A stretch of 64,000 nucleotides of DNA from the NCBI RefSeq assembly GCF_029223865.1, contig NZ_CP119520.1:4650001-4714000 (forward strand), written 5' to 3'. The notes under the pieces are model-generated. The model did not search any database. It was not told where the DNA came from and was given only the letters and a program-made list of their open reading frames with translations. This DNA comes from Telluria mixta (lineage in GTDB: Bacteria; Pseudomonadota; Gammaproteobacteria; Burkholderiales; Burkholderiaceae_D). Of this stretch, positions 26,495-35,294 are shown one piece after another (the stretch's first letter is position 1; each line of letters starts with the position of its first letter). The translations under genes were made by a program, and so were the position numbers.

Positions 26495-27014
26495 ATTGCG
26501 TTCTACCCCACCTATAACCGGAGTGGAAAAAGAGTTAATGGATGCCTTCAAACGACTGGAGGAAGGGGTGCCAAATCATCCAGATTTATTGAAAAAGGCG
26601 CGCCTTAAGAAGTTGCGAATAAACGCGACAACAGTTGCGCTAGAGGCGGGACGAGCCAGAACGTTAATTGCTCACGATAAGTGCGCCTATCCGCGAGTTC
26701 GCGCGAAAATCAAGAGCCTGGAAGAGCCGAAAGGTCCTAGTACTTCTTATGAGGATGTAAATCGTACTCTTCGGGAACAAAATATTGAGTTGCGTAAGAT
26801 GGTGATTGTGGCTGCGTCGCGGGTTGCTGCCATGATTAGAAGAATGGATGCTGTTGACAAAAAAGCAGCTGAGGCGATAAAAAAAGTGGTAAGGAAGACT
26901 TCGAAGAAAGAAGATGTTTCAAAAGCGAATAACGTTGCAGGAGCCCGTCGCCTCAATGAGACGCTAGCTGTAGTGATACCATTGCAAAAAGATTCGGATT
27001 CTGCAGCTGATTAA
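26487..27014 (+). CDS. Small helical protein of the recombinase module (SE Srap-like)
   Basis: A 175-residue, Lys/Ala-rich, predominantly helical protein with a likely coiled coil (about 88-135, TLREQNIELRKMV onward) and no known catalytic motif. By position and size it corresponds to the auxiliary protein that closes the SE recombinase module, comparable in placement to TnpC of Tn554. It overlaps intB by 8 bases, so its synthesis is coupled to the recombinases. Confidence 0.7.
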   Translation: MPKLRSTPPITGVEKELMDAFKRLEEGVPNHPDLLKKARLKKLRINATTVALEAGRARTLIAHDKCAYPRVRAKIKSLEEPKGPSTSYEDVNRTLREQNIELRKMVIVAASRVAAMIRRMDAVDKKAAEAIKKVVRKTSKKEDVSKANNVAGARRLNETLAVVIPLQKDSDSAAD

Positions 27015-27362
27015 TTGCAAGGGTTGCGTATTCAAGGACAGAAAGATTTTTTGATGACCGTTCAGCGATAAAGCAGAAATGTCTACCGGAGTGGGGGGAA
27101 GTCCAAGTTGATTACCCAGCAGCTACGGGAAGGCAGCGAAGTCATCGGGCCGAAAGTCCATCCGTATCAGATTGGTCAGTCGCGATCCGGGCGCGACAGA
27201 TCGGGCACCGGTGCAGAAAAGGCGTCGCAATCCGAAGTGCAGGTTCGCGAGCGTTAGGCAGTCGCAGCGAGCGTCTCGACGTCGTCACAAAGATATAGCA
27301 CCATCTTACGTCACCAACGTCTCGGAGGCCTCGCTGCCTCAACCCTTTTAAGGGGAATTGTC
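27015..27362. other. Non-coding stretch after the recombinase module
   Basis: No gene recognised on either strand. Base composition rises from AT-rich to the GC-rich backbone level at about 27,100, so the sequence from there may be host-type DNA. The last 13 bases carry the ribosome-binding site of the nrdB fragment. Confidence 0.5.
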
Positions 27363-27480
27363 ATGCTGGCATGAAACGAAGAGCCGGCAGGTACTCCTGC
27401 CGCTACATCGAACACTAAAAGTGCCATCGCCGCCGGCGTCGCCAAGCGTGTGCACGCGGACGACAAGCGCATTATCAACG
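27363..27480 (+). pseudogene. 5' fragment of nrdB (ribonucleotide reductase beta) with nonsense codon 4
   Basis: A strong ribosome-binding site (AAGGGGA, 27350-27356) precedes ATG at 27363. Reading the frame gives MLA, a TGA stop at 27372, then NEEPAGTPAATSN and AKRVHADDKRIIN, which resembles the N-terminus of betaproteobacterial NrdB (MLAW... then RV.ADDKRIINGQTDVNQL). TGA would be a mutated TGG (Trp4). Similarity ends at about 27480. The assignment rests on recalled family sequence. Confidence 0.55.
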
Positions 27481-27519
27481 CCGGGATCGAGGGTCGCTGG
27501 CGAGCAACCTCGGTAGCCG

Positions 27520-28658
27520 CGTGACCGCCCAACCTTGCTTGATGGCCAAGGGTGGCCGGTCACGACCGGCGTTGACAGTAGCCCGGCCTTAAGAATGCGC
27601 TCAGGGTTTGAGCAACTGCGCTGCCACCTTCGCGCCGCCTTCGAGGGCAGCATCGGACGCGTCGTCGCTCACGGAGACCCGGTATTCGCCACCCGCGACT
27701 CGCCAGCCGTGCGCAGCAGTGTCGAAGCTCGCCAGCAGGCGTGGATCGGCCACGACTGACACACGTTTTTGCTCGCCCGGCGCCAGCTCGACCTTGTCGA
27801 ACCCGATCAGGCGAGTCTGCGCCTTACCGGCGGCGGAGCGTAGATAGACCTGGGGCACGTCGGCGCCGGCGCGATCACCGGTGTTCTTCACGGCGAAGCT
27901 GACCGTGAGCGTCTTGCCGCCTTCGACCTTCAGGTCCGACACCGCAAAGGTCGTGTACGACAGGCCGTGCCCGAAGGGGAATACTGGTTTGGCGCCGGTC
28001 TTGGCAAACCAGCGGTACCCGACGTCGGATCCTTCGGGGAAGTCGATGTTGTAGCTGCTGTCCGGCGGCAGACCGAAGCCCGGCAGGCGGGGGCGCGGCA
28101 GTTGATCCAACGAAGCGTGGAATGTGACCGGCAGGCGGCCGGACGGATTCACCTGGCCAAACAGCACGTCGGCGATCGCATCGGCGCCATGCTGGCCCGG
28201 ATACCACGCTTCCAGCACGGCGGCACTCTGCTCAAGCCACGGCGTGGACACGGCATTGCCCGTTTCCAGGACCACGACGGTACGCGGGTTGGCCGCCGTG
28301 ACGGCGGCGATCAGGGTATCCTGGCCATGCGGCAGCGTGGTGTCCGGCGTGTCCTCGTTCTCTCCGTTCCATTGGGTGCCGAACACGATGGCCACGTCGG
28401 CATTGCGCGCCAGTTCGGCCGCAGCGGATGGGTAGCGCCCGTCGTCGAACACGACTTCGGACTTGCCGGTGCGTACGCGGATCGCATCAAGCGGGCCCGG
28501 TCCGAACCAGATCTGGCGCCGCGTGAGCACGTCGATCTCCGTATTGCCGCCCATGCTGACGATGTGAGACGGTCCCGCCGGAGTGACCTGCGACGAGCCG
28601 CCACCCGACAGCACGCCCAGGGCGGCATTGCCGCCAATGACAGCGATGCGCTTCAGAC
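27520..28658. repeat. Left copy of a 1.1 kb direct repeat (GH3 3' end)
   Basis: This segment repeats 43868-45007 in the same orientation. The coding part differs at only scattered bases; the 80 bases beyond the gene's stop are more diverged. Homology ends at CTTCAGAC on the right. Each copy carries a hairpin in the flank: here GTGACCGcCCA/TGGcCGGTCAC (27521-27531, 27553-27563). Confidence 0.92.
27601..28658 (-). pseudogene. 3' fragment of GH3 beta-glucosidase gene
   Basis: Encodes only the last 350 residues (C-terminal GH3 domain and fibronectin-III-like domain, with SYTTFAVSDLKVEGGKTLTV) of the glucosidase that is intact at 43949-46162. The nucleophile-bearing N-terminal barrel is missing. 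Its upstream end is fused at about 28658 to a tetR fragment on the same strand. Protein differences from the intact copy include a few substitutions such as Ala for Gly near the end. No function expected. Confidence 0.9.
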
Positions 28659-28850
28659 TGCCTCGCCAAACTCCCGCTTTGCGCCGAAGAAGTAGTAAAA
28701 GGTCCCTTTGGAAAGGCCGGCGAGACGAATTATCTCGTCAATACCAGTACCCGCGTATGGTCGCTCCGTGAGCAAGTTGGTCGCCTCCCGAACCAGGGTT
28801 GCTCGGGATTCGTTACTGGCATAATTCCGTTTCGGACCGGCATGCGCCAC
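28659..28850 (-). pseudogene. 5' fragment of a TetR-family regulator gene
   Basis: The minus strand encodes a TetR N-terminal helix-turn-helix: NESRATLVREATNLL, GIDEIIRLAGLSKGTFYYFF, KREFGEAV. A GTG at 28850 in the frame (VAHAGPKRNYAS) is the likely start. The gene ends at the junction with the GH3 fragment, so only about 62 of some 200 residues remain and the ligand-binding domain is lost. Confidence 0.75.
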
Positions 28851-28980
28851 TGTCGGTCGTGTAGGCGATTTGTGGTCGTTGCATTTACGATCATTGCCGA
28901 ACCTAGTTTTTCTTTTGGTGCAGTGAGTCAAAGAAAAAAATGGAGTCCCTCGACCAATTCCGAATGGTGGAAATTGAGCA

Positions 28981-29002
28981 GTGGCGGGACCAGCACCGCC
29001 AC
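28981..29002 (-). terminator. Possible terminator hairpin after the acyl-CoA ligase
   Basis: GTGGCGG and CCGCCAC form a 7-base GC stem with an 8-base loop, 9 bases past the ligase stop on the minus strand. Only a weak T-rich tail follows, so termination is uncertain. Confidence 0.35.
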
Positions 29003-29010
29003 CGCTCTCT

Positions 29011-30699
29011 TCATTTCGCAATGGACTCCCGTAGTTCTCGCCGCAGAATCTTCCCGACATTGCTCTTGGGGAGTTGTTCGCGAAACTCAACGACATGAGG
29101 TACCTTATAGCCGGTCAGGTACTTCCGAGCATAAGCCTTCACTTCCTCAGCGCTGAGTGAGTCGTCTTTTCTGACCACGATCGCCATGACAATCTCACCA
29201 GACTTCGCGCTGGGCGCACCAATGACGGCAACCTCCAGAATGCCAGGCATCGCGGCGAGCACGTCTTCAATCTCATTTGGATAGACATTAAATCCTGAGA
29301 CGAGAATCATGTCCTTGATCCGATCCACAATGTAGACATAACCACCTGCATCGATACGAGCGAGATCACCGGTATGCAGCCAGCCGTCCTCGTCCATGAC
29401 CTTTTCCGTTTCCGACGGCCGCTGCCAGTATCCCTGCATAATCTGCGGCCCCATCAGACACAGCTCACCGACTTCGTCGCATCCTAGTGTGTTACCTTCA
29501 GGATCCTTCACACAAACCTGCGTCGATGGCATCGGCAGTCCGACGGACCCGCTAAATTCGGCGCCCGCCACGAAAGGATTAATGGTGGCCACGGGCGAAC
29601 TCTCCGTCATACCGTAGCCTTCGATAAGAGGCGTCCCGGTAATCGTCTTCCAGCGTTCCGCTACCGAACGCTGGACCGCCATGCCAGCGCCAATCGTCAA
29701 ACGAAGTTCAGAAAAATCAAGGCGCTCGAAACCAGGGGTGTTCAGCAATCCGCTGAACAAGGTATTGACGCCGGTCAGCACCGTAAAGCGGACGCTGGAC
29801 AGCTCCTTCACAAATCCCGGCATGTCGCGCGGATTCGTAATCAAGAGATTGTGCCCGCCAACTCGCAGAAACACCAAGCAGTTCGCCGTCAGCGCAAAGA
29901 TGTGGTACATCGGTAGTGCGGTGACCACGGTTTCTTTGCCCATCTCGACATTGCCTGACACCCAGGCCGCCACCTGTTGCATATTTGCGACTATGTTGCG
30001 ATGGGAGAGCGCAGCCCCTTTCGAGACACCGGTGGTACCACCAGTGTACTGCAGGAATGCCAGGTCGTCGGCCGAGTGGCTCACGAACGGGGCAGGAAAT
30101 CCGGCACCGACATCGAGCGTTTCCTTGAACCGGATCGTGTTCTTTAAAGTATAGGTTGGAACTACCTTCTTTACATAGCGAGCTGCGAAGTTGACCAACG
30201 CCCCCTTCGGGAAACCAAGCAGATCTCCCAGTCCGGTGGTTATGACTTTTCGTAGCGGACTGCCCAGTTCGGCATCCTCAACCGTACGGCCGAAATTATC
30301 TGCCACAACCAGGATGCACGCGCCAGAGTCTTTCATTTGGTGCCGTAGTTCCCTTGGCGTATAGAGCGGATTGACATTTACGACAGTCAAACCTGCCAAC
30401 AGACTGCCGAACAGCGCCACCGGATACTGTAGGCAGTTAGGCATCATAATGGCGATTCGCTCCCCCTTGGCGAGCTTCAGTTCGCAAATCAAGTAGTTGG
30501 CGAAACGCTGCACCATCAAGTCCAGCTCACCATAGGTAATGGTCTTACCAAAATTACTGTAGGCGGGGCGGTGCCGGTATTGCGACACCGACTTGTTGTA
30601 GACGTCAACGATAGAGTGGAATTCGGTGACGTCGATTTCGTGGGGAATGCCAGCAGGGTAGCTGTTGTACCAGTTGTGGTGGTGTTTTCGTTTGTTCAC
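29011..30699 (-). CDS. Long-chain fatty acid-CoA ligase (FadD-type)
   Basis: A 562-residue AMP-forming acyl-CoA synthetase that activates a carboxylic acid with ATP and CoA. The phosphate-binding motif YTGGTTGVSKGA is at about residue 213, GYGMTESSP at about 358, GWLHTGDLARID at about 437, and the catalytic Lys near the C-terminus is in LPKSNVGKILRREL. It is closest to FadD. It is the last gene of the nine-gene operon driven from the TetR-controlled promoter at 39.1 kb. The gap to moaA is 105 bases. GC is lower than the backbone. Confidence 0.92.
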   Translation of the reverse strand: MNKRKHHHNWYNSYPAGIPHEIDVTEFHSIVDVYNKSVSQYRHRPAYSNFGKTITYGELDLMVQRFANYLICELKLAKGERIAIMMPNCLQYPVALFGSLLAGLTVVNVNPLYTPRELRHQMKDSGACILVVADNFGRTVEDAELGSPLRKVITTGLGDLLGFPKGALVNFAARYVKKVVPTYTLKNTIRFKETLDVGAGFPAPFVSHSADDLAFLQYTGGTTGVSKGAALSHRNIVANMQQVAAWVSGNVEMGKETVVTALPMYHIFALTANCLVFLRVGGHNLLITNPRDMPGFVKELSSVRFTVLTGVNTLFSGLLNTPGFERLDFSELRLTIGAGMAVQRSVAERWKTITGTPLIEGYGMTESSPVATINPFVAGAEFSGSVGLPMPSTQVCVKDPEGNTLGCDEVGELCLMGPQIMQGYWQRPSETEKVMDEDGWLHTGDLARIDAGGYVYIVDRIKDMILVSGFNVYPNEIEDVLAAMPGILEVAVIGAPSAKSGEIVMAIVVRKDDSLSAEEVKAYARKYLTGYKVPHVVEFREQLPKSNVGKILRRELRESIAK

Positions 30700-30804
30700 G
30701 GTGTGTCCTCATTTTTCAGCGATTGCTCGGCTAAACGCAGGCCTCACTCTCCTATTAATTTTGCTGACAAGCCCCTGTCGACTAGCGCGAATACACCAAC
30801 TTCG

Positions 30805-31785
30805 TCAGCCACCTGTCATCGACATGAACCGCATAATCTTGCTCGGCTGTTCCCGAAATTCATGCCGTTCAGGCTTGAGCTCGATGGCCTGATGAATGGC
30901 CGCGACGATTTCGCTGTCTGACGCCTCACTGCGCAAGAGCGGTCGGAATTCGACTTGTGCTTCCTGCCCAAGGCACAGATGCAATGTGCCATCGACCGTC
31001 ATCCTGATCCTGTTGCAGCTTGCGCAGAAATGCTGCGAAATCGGTGTGATAAATCCCACGCTGAATCGTCCGTCCACGGTACTCAGGTAGCGTGCCGGTC
31101 CCGCACCAACGAGCTGAATCTGATCAAGAAGGCCGAACCTGTGCTGGATGCGATCTAATTCCGCCTGCAGATCAAGGAATTGTGCGTCGCGTCCGGTTTG
31201 CCCTACCGGCATGGTTTCAATCAAGCGCAGAACAAAGCCTTGGTCCATGCAGAACGACACCATGTCATCAATTTCGTCGTCGTTCACGCCCTTCATGGCC
31301 ACCATGTTGATCTTTATTGGATCGAAACCAAGTTGTCTTGCGTGAGCGAGCCCCGCAAGCACATCATCGAAGACTGGGCGTCCACAAATCTGGTGAAAAC
31401 GCTCAGCTTGCAGCGTATCGAGGCTCACATTCAGTCGTTGCACCCCGGCGCTTCTGAGCGCTGCGCCGTGCTTGACAAGCTGAGTGCCGTTGGTCGAAAG
31501 CGAGATGTCATGCAGTTCCGGAAGCTTTGCCAAACGAGCCGCAAGTTCCGGCAGCCCCTTGCGCAACAGCGGCTCGCCTCCCGTCAGGCGTACGCGGCTG
31601 ATCCCGAGCTGCGCGAAGATACTTACCAGACGTTCGATCTCGTCAAATGTTAGCCAGTGTGCGGGCTCTTCAAATCCCTTAAAGCCCTCGGGCATGCAGT
31701 ATTGGCAGCGCAAGTCGCATCGATCGGTCACCGACAGGCGCAGATAGTCGATGTGGCGACCGAAGCGGTCTATCAGGGTTCCCAT
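30805..31785 (-). CDS. moaA: GTP 3',8-cyclase MoaA (molybdenum cofactor biosynthesis)
   Basis: Radical SAM enzyme for the first step of molybdopterin synthesis. It has the N-terminal cluster CDLRCQYC, the SAM-binding RLTGGEPLLR, the C-terminal second cluster CASCNRIRMTVDGTLHLC, and the FMSMTGG end with the double-Gly motif that works with MoaC. The 326-residue length is standard. It sits in an operon with a molybdopterin oxidoreductase, a ferredoxin and a ferredoxin reductase, suggesting a dedicated cofactor supply. An additional housekeeping moaA elsewhere is likely. Confidence 0.94.
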   Translation of the reverse strand: MGTLIDRFGRHIDYLRLSVTDRCDLRCQYCMPEGFKGFEEPAHWLTFDEIERLVSIFAQLGISRVRLTGGEPLLRKGLPELAARLAKLPELHDISLSTNGTQLVKHGAALRSAGVQRLNVSLDTLQAERFHQICGRPVFDDVLAGLAHARQLGFDPIKINMVAMKGVNDDEIDDMVSFCMDQGFVLRLIETMPVGQTGRDAQFLDLQAELDRIQHRFGLLDQIQLVGAGPARYLSTVDGRFSVGFITPISQHFCASCNRIRMTVDGTLHLCLGQEAQVEFRPLLRSEASDSEIVAAIHQAIELKPERHEFREQPSKIMRFMSMTGG

Positions 31786-31824
31786 TTCATCAGCTCCTGA
31801 AGTTATCGTTCGTACGACGTTACG

Positions 31825-32163
31825 CTAAGCACCATCCCTGTCCAGATGGCTGCGCTTGTTCACGACCTGGGACCATTTCTCATGCTCAGGAAGCGGAGCC
31901 TTAAGTTCTGTAATCGGCGCCCAATTGGGATGTTTGGCCAGCAGCGCATTCAATGCGATGAAATCCCGCTGCCCCTCAGGCACATCACCTTCGGCAAAGA
32001 TCGCTTCTTCCGGACATTCGGGCAGGCAAACCGCGCAATCGATGCATTCGGTTGGATCAATCACCAGAAAATTCGGCCCTTCACGAAAACAGTCGACCGG
32101 GCAGACGACGACACAATCGGTATGCTTACATTGAATGCACGATTCAGTAACAACAAATGCCAT
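31825..32163 (-). CDS. fdxA: 7Fe ferredoxin (FdxA type)
   Basis: A 112-residue ferredoxin with one [3Fe-4S] and one [4Fe-4S] cluster: [18 protein letters not shown] and [17 protein letters not shown]. The C-terminal extension beyond residue 60 is normal for the Azotobacter FdI family. Its start lies 12 bases after the reductase stop. Inferred role: carrier of electrons from the reductase to the molybdoenzyme or to the MoaA radical-SAM clusters. Confidence 0.93.
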   Translation of the reverse strand: MAFVVTESCIQCKHTDCVVVCPVDCFREGPNFLVIDPTECIDCAVCLPECPEEAIFAEGDVPEGQRDFIALNALLAKHPNWAPITELKAPLPEHEKWSQVVNKRSHLDRDGA

Positions 32164-32175
32164 GTTCCGATCTCC

Positions 32176-32952
32176 TTATTTTTCGACGAACGCCCGCTCT
32201 ATCACGTAATCACCCGGTTCTCCTTGCCCGGGGGAGATGACAAAGCCGCGGGCGTTTAGAAGGTCGCAGGTGTCTTGCAGCATTGCCGGACTTCCGCAGA
32301 TCATCGCGCGGTCAAGTGCGGGATCGAGCGGAGGAAGACCGATGTCTTCGGCAAGCTTTCCGCTTGTAAGGAGGTCGGTCAGCCGGCCCTGGTACTTGAA
32401 TGGTTCGCGCGTCGCGGTCGGATAGTAGAGCAGCTTCTCGCGTACGAGCTCGCCGATGAATTCGTTCTGCGGCAATTCCTTCGTAATGAAATCCGCATAT
32501 GCAAACTCGCTGACCACGCGCACACCGTGCACCAACACGACTTTGTCGAAGCGCGCGTAGGTTTCTGGATCCCGGATAATGCTCATGAACGGAGCCAAGC
32601 CCGTTCCGGTGCCAAACAAATACAGACGCTTGCCGGGCTTTATATCGTCTAACACCAACGTACCAACCGGCTTGCGACCAACGAGGATATGGTCACCTTC
32701 CCGCAGATGTTGCAAGTGCGAGGTCAATGGGCCGTCTTGTACCTTGATACTGAGGAATTCAAGATGCTCTTCGTAATTCGGGCTGGCGATGCTATAAGCG
32801 CGCATGAGTGGCTTCCCATTCACCTCCAGACCGATCATCACAAAGTGGCCATTGTGGAAACGCATGACTTTGTCGCGCGTGGTCTTGAAGCTGAATAAAG
32901 TGTCATTCCAGTGATGGACACTCAGCACGCGTTCTGTATTGAAATTGGACAT
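32176..32952 (-). CDS. fpr: Ferredoxin-NADP+ reductase
   Basis: A 258-residue FAD protein of the bacterial subclass-I FNR family. FAD-binding RAYSIASPNYEEHLEF is at about residue 50, the NADP-binding GTGTGLAPFMSIIRD at about 112, and the C-terminal end (VIERAFVEK) is the typical FNR terminus. The start at 32952 (MSNFNTERVLSV) was chosen over a longer frame because it gives the family N-terminus. It pairs with the adjacent ferredoxin, so together they can drive a low-potential electron supply within the operon. Confidence 0.93.
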   Translation of the reverse strand: MSNFNTERVLSVHHWNDTLFSFKTTRDKVMRFHNGHFVMIGLEVNGKPLMRAYSIASPNYEEHLEFLSIKVQDGPLTSHLQHLREGDHILVGRKPVGTLVLDDIKPGKRLYLFGTGTGLAPFMSIIRDPETYARFDKVVLVHGVRVVSEFAYADFITKELPQNEFIGELVREKLLYYPTATREPFKYQGRLTDLLTSGKLAEDIGLPPLDPALDRAMICGSPAMLQDTCDLLNARGFVISPGQGEPGDYVIERAFVEK

Positions 32953-33117
32953 AGGTCTTCTCGGTTTGTTGGATGGTTTTCTAAAAAGCCAGGCGGACAT
33001 ATTACGTCAAACGTCTAGAAATGCAGTGCGCTTAATTGCTAATTAAATAAAGTCAAAAAACGCTTTCCTGACAGCGCCTCCCGAACCAGGTGCAGCCATC
33101 AAACACATCGCTTTCCA

Positions 33118-34287
33118 CTATTTGCTTAGCAAGCGCATCCCACGTTCTATTCCCGCTATGGTCAGTGGGAACATGCGGTTGTTCATGATCTGGCGAATTA
33201 GATCGGTCGATTTTCGGTGGGACCACAGATCTTCCGACTCCGGATTGAGCCAGATAAATCTGGGAAATGTCGTCGTGCAGCGCTCCAGCCAGACTGCGCC
33301 GGCTTCTTCATTGTTATATTCGACTGAGCCGCCTGGTTGAAGTACCTCATAAGGGTTCATCGAGGCGTCGCCAACGAAGATCAGCCTGGTATCTGATCGA
33401 TACTTACGCAAAACATCCCAAGTAATGAAACGTTCAGTCTGGCGCCGACAATTGCTTTTCCAAAGATAGCCATAGACACAATTGTGGAAATAGAAGAACT
33501 CCATATTCTTGAATTCACCCTTCACGGCCGAGAACAATTCTTCGGTGCACCGTATGTGATCGTCCATTGTGCCGCCCACATCGAGCAACATCAATACCTT
33601 GATATTGTTCTTGCGCTCGCGCTGCATCTTGATGTCGAGGTAGCCTGCATTATTGGCTGTGGCATGCACGGTCTCAGCCAATGCAAACTCCTCTTGGAAG
33701 CCCTCCCGAGAAAATTTACGAAGACGTCGCAGGGCCATCTTCATGTTACGGATGCCGAGTTCACGCTCGTTGTCATAGTCTCGATAAGGACGCGCCTCCC
33801 ACACCTTCGTTGCGCTACGATTTCCGCCTTTTCCATCGGCGCGATTTCCTTGCGGATTTTTCCCGCCATTGATAAATGGCGAATTACCTTGCTTTCCGCG
33901 CCCGTTGTTGTCGCCATGGGGATCGACCTCTCGTTCGCTGTCGGACGTCGCTGGACATTTAATCAGTTTGTCGCTGGAAAAATTCTCAGCTACCACCTGC
34001 TGCACGGGAAGTGCTTCACTGCCAAATCCCGGGGACAACAAATCAAACGTCCCCTCCAAATTTTCATCGAAGATCTCACATACGCCTTGAAAGTACAGTC
34101 CAAATGCCTTATCGAACTTGTCATAATGAGTCTCATCCTTCACTAACGTTGTACGCGACAGATAGTAAAAGTCATTTACAGAAGGGCCGATTACTTTTTT
34201 TTGAATTGCTTCCAGCAGACTCAGAAATTCACTGACCGATACGCGAATTTTCGCTTTCTTAAGGGCAAAGAAAAAGCCAATCAGCAT
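33118..34287 (-). CDS. VWA domain protein of the CoxE family
   Basis: A 389-residue protein with an N-terminal helical domain (MLIGFFFALKKAKIRVSVSEFL), a polar Gly/Asn-rich linker (about 140-185), and a C-terminal von Willebrand A domain. The metal-ion site motif is LLDVGGTMDDH rather than the classical DxSxS, as is usual in this family. The start at 34287 was chosen over the longer frame to 34362. It follows the MoxR ATPase by 16 bases. MoxR-VWA pairs act as chaperones inserting metal or activating complexes (as CoxD-CoxE do for CO dehydrogenase), so the likely client is the nearby molybdoenzyme. Confidence 0.86.
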   Translation of the reverse strand: MLIGFFFALKKAKIRVSVSEFLSLLEAIQKKVIGPSVNDFYYLSRTTLVKDETHYDKFDKAFGLYFQGVCEIFDENLEGTFDLLSPGFGSEALPVQQVVAENFSSDKLIKCPATSDSEREVDPHGDNNGRGKQGNSPFINGGKNPQGNRADGKGGNRSATKVWEARPYRDYDNERELGIRNMKMALRRLRKFSREGFQEEFALAETVHATANNAGYLDIKMQRERKNNIKVLMLLDVGGTMDDHIRCTEELFSAVKGEFKNMEFFYFHNCVYGYLWKSNCRRQTERFITWDVLRKYRSDTRLIFVGDASMNPYEVLQPGGSVEYNNEEAGAVWLERCTTTFPRFIWLNPESEDLWSHRKSTDLIRQIMNNRMFPLTIAGIERGMRLLSK

Positions 34288-34303
34288 GACGTTTCCCGTT
34301 CGT

Positions 34304-35158
34304 TCAGCGATAGGTCCGCGCCGCGGATGCCAATCGCTCGAACAGATGTACATCCTGCTCATTTTTCAGCAGCGCTCCATGCAGCGGCGGCGCAGCCAGT
34401 TTCGCGTCCTGGGTGCGTAGTGCTGCCGGAGGAATGTCTTCGGCCAGCAAAAGCTTGAGCCAATCGATTAACTCGGAGGTCGATGGTTTTTTCTTTAGAC
34501 CGACAGCCTCGCGCACCTCATAAAAGGTTTGCAGCGCCTGAGCCAGAAGGTCCTTTTTTAGGAGCGGGAAGTGAACGTCGACGATTTTCCCCATCGTGTC
34601 CTTGTCGGGGAATTTGATGTAGTGGAAGAAGCAGCGCCGCAGGAAGGCATCCGGCAAATCCTTTTCGTTGTTCGACGTTATGATGATCAGTGGACGGTGC
34701 TTCGCGCGAACTAGTTCACGCGTCTCGTATACGTGGAACTCCATACGGTCGAGTTCGCGCAGCAGGTCATTCGGAAATTCGATATCAGCCTTGTCGATTT
34801 CGTCGATCAGAAGCACCACTTGCTGATCTGCGGTAAATGCTTGCCACAGTATCCCTTTCACAATGTAGTTATGGATGTCTTTCACACGCTCATCGCCTAG
34901 TTGCGAATCGCGCAAGCGCGACACGGCGTCGTATTCATACAGACCCTGCTGCGCCTTGGTGGTGGATTTGATATGCCACTGTAGTAACGGTAAGTTGAGA
35001 GCAGTAGCGACTTCTTCTGCCAGCATTGTCTTGCCGGTTCCTGGCTCGCCTTTAATCAAAAGCGGACGCTGTAAAGCCAACGCCGCGTTTACGGCCAACT
35101 TCAAGTCCTCGGTCGCGACATAGTTCACGGAGCCATCAAAGTGGGATCGTTGTTGCAT
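34304..35158 (-). CDS. MoxR-family AAA+ ATPase
   Basis: A 284-residue AAA+ ATPase with Walker A GEPGTGKT (about residues 36-43), Walker B VVLLIDEIDKAD (about 101-112), sensor 1 ITSNNEKD and the arginine-rich RRCFFHYIKFPD segment. It is a chaperone-like remodeler that works with the adjacent VWA protein; stoichiometry and substrate are unknown. It is preceded by a 136-base gap after the acyl-CoA-dehydrogenase-like gene. Confidence 0.92.
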   Translation of the reverse strand: MQQRSHFDGSVNYVATEDLKLAVNAALALQRPLLIKGEPGTGKTMLAEEVATALNLPLLQWHIKSTTKAQQGLYEYDAVSRLRDSQLGDERVKDIHNYIVKGILWQAFTADQQVVLLIDEIDKADIEFPNDLLRELDRMEFHVYETRELVRAKHRPLIIITSNNEKDLPDAFLRRCFFHYIKFPDKDTMGKIVDVHFPLLKKDLLAQALQTFYEVREAVGLKKKPSTSELIDWLKLLLAEDIPPAALRTQDAKLAAPPLHGALLKNEQDVHLFERLASAARTYR

Positions 35159-35294
35159 GATTCTTCAATCGAAAATGGAAAACAAATGTGGATAGAAACT
35201 AGCGGTTAATGCTGATCCAGCTTCGTCGATCACCTAATTCACTGGGCGCCGGATGTCACTGGTACTTCGCCGGACTCAATTCAAGAAGACGCTC

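Larger units (their letters stand above)
20814..27014 (+). mobile_element. Recombinase end of an SE-like integrative element (intA-tfp-intB-srap)
   Basis: AT-rich DNA begins abruptly inside the ABC permease gene. Four coupled genes follow in the order tyrosine recombinase, large recombinase-fold protein, large tyrosine recombinase, small helical protein. That order and the long proteins match the conserved module of strand-biased circularizing integrative elements described in Vibrio and Pseudomonas; RIT elements and Tn554-like elements also use recombinase sets but have different sizes. The left boundary is placed at the loss of permease similarity. The right boundary is unknown, because no continuation of the permease was found, so the end given is only the end of the module. 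Confidence 0.65.

Noticed and set aside
27175..27345. Possible coding remnant upstream of the nrdB fragment, such as the end of nrdA
   Set aside because: No frame on either strand matches a recognisable protein, so it is left as unexplained DNA.
27967..28695. 242-codon frame on the plus strand in the GH3 fragment
   Set aside because: The same frame appears opposite the intact GH3 gene at 44117-44956, so it is a shadow duplicated with the repeat.
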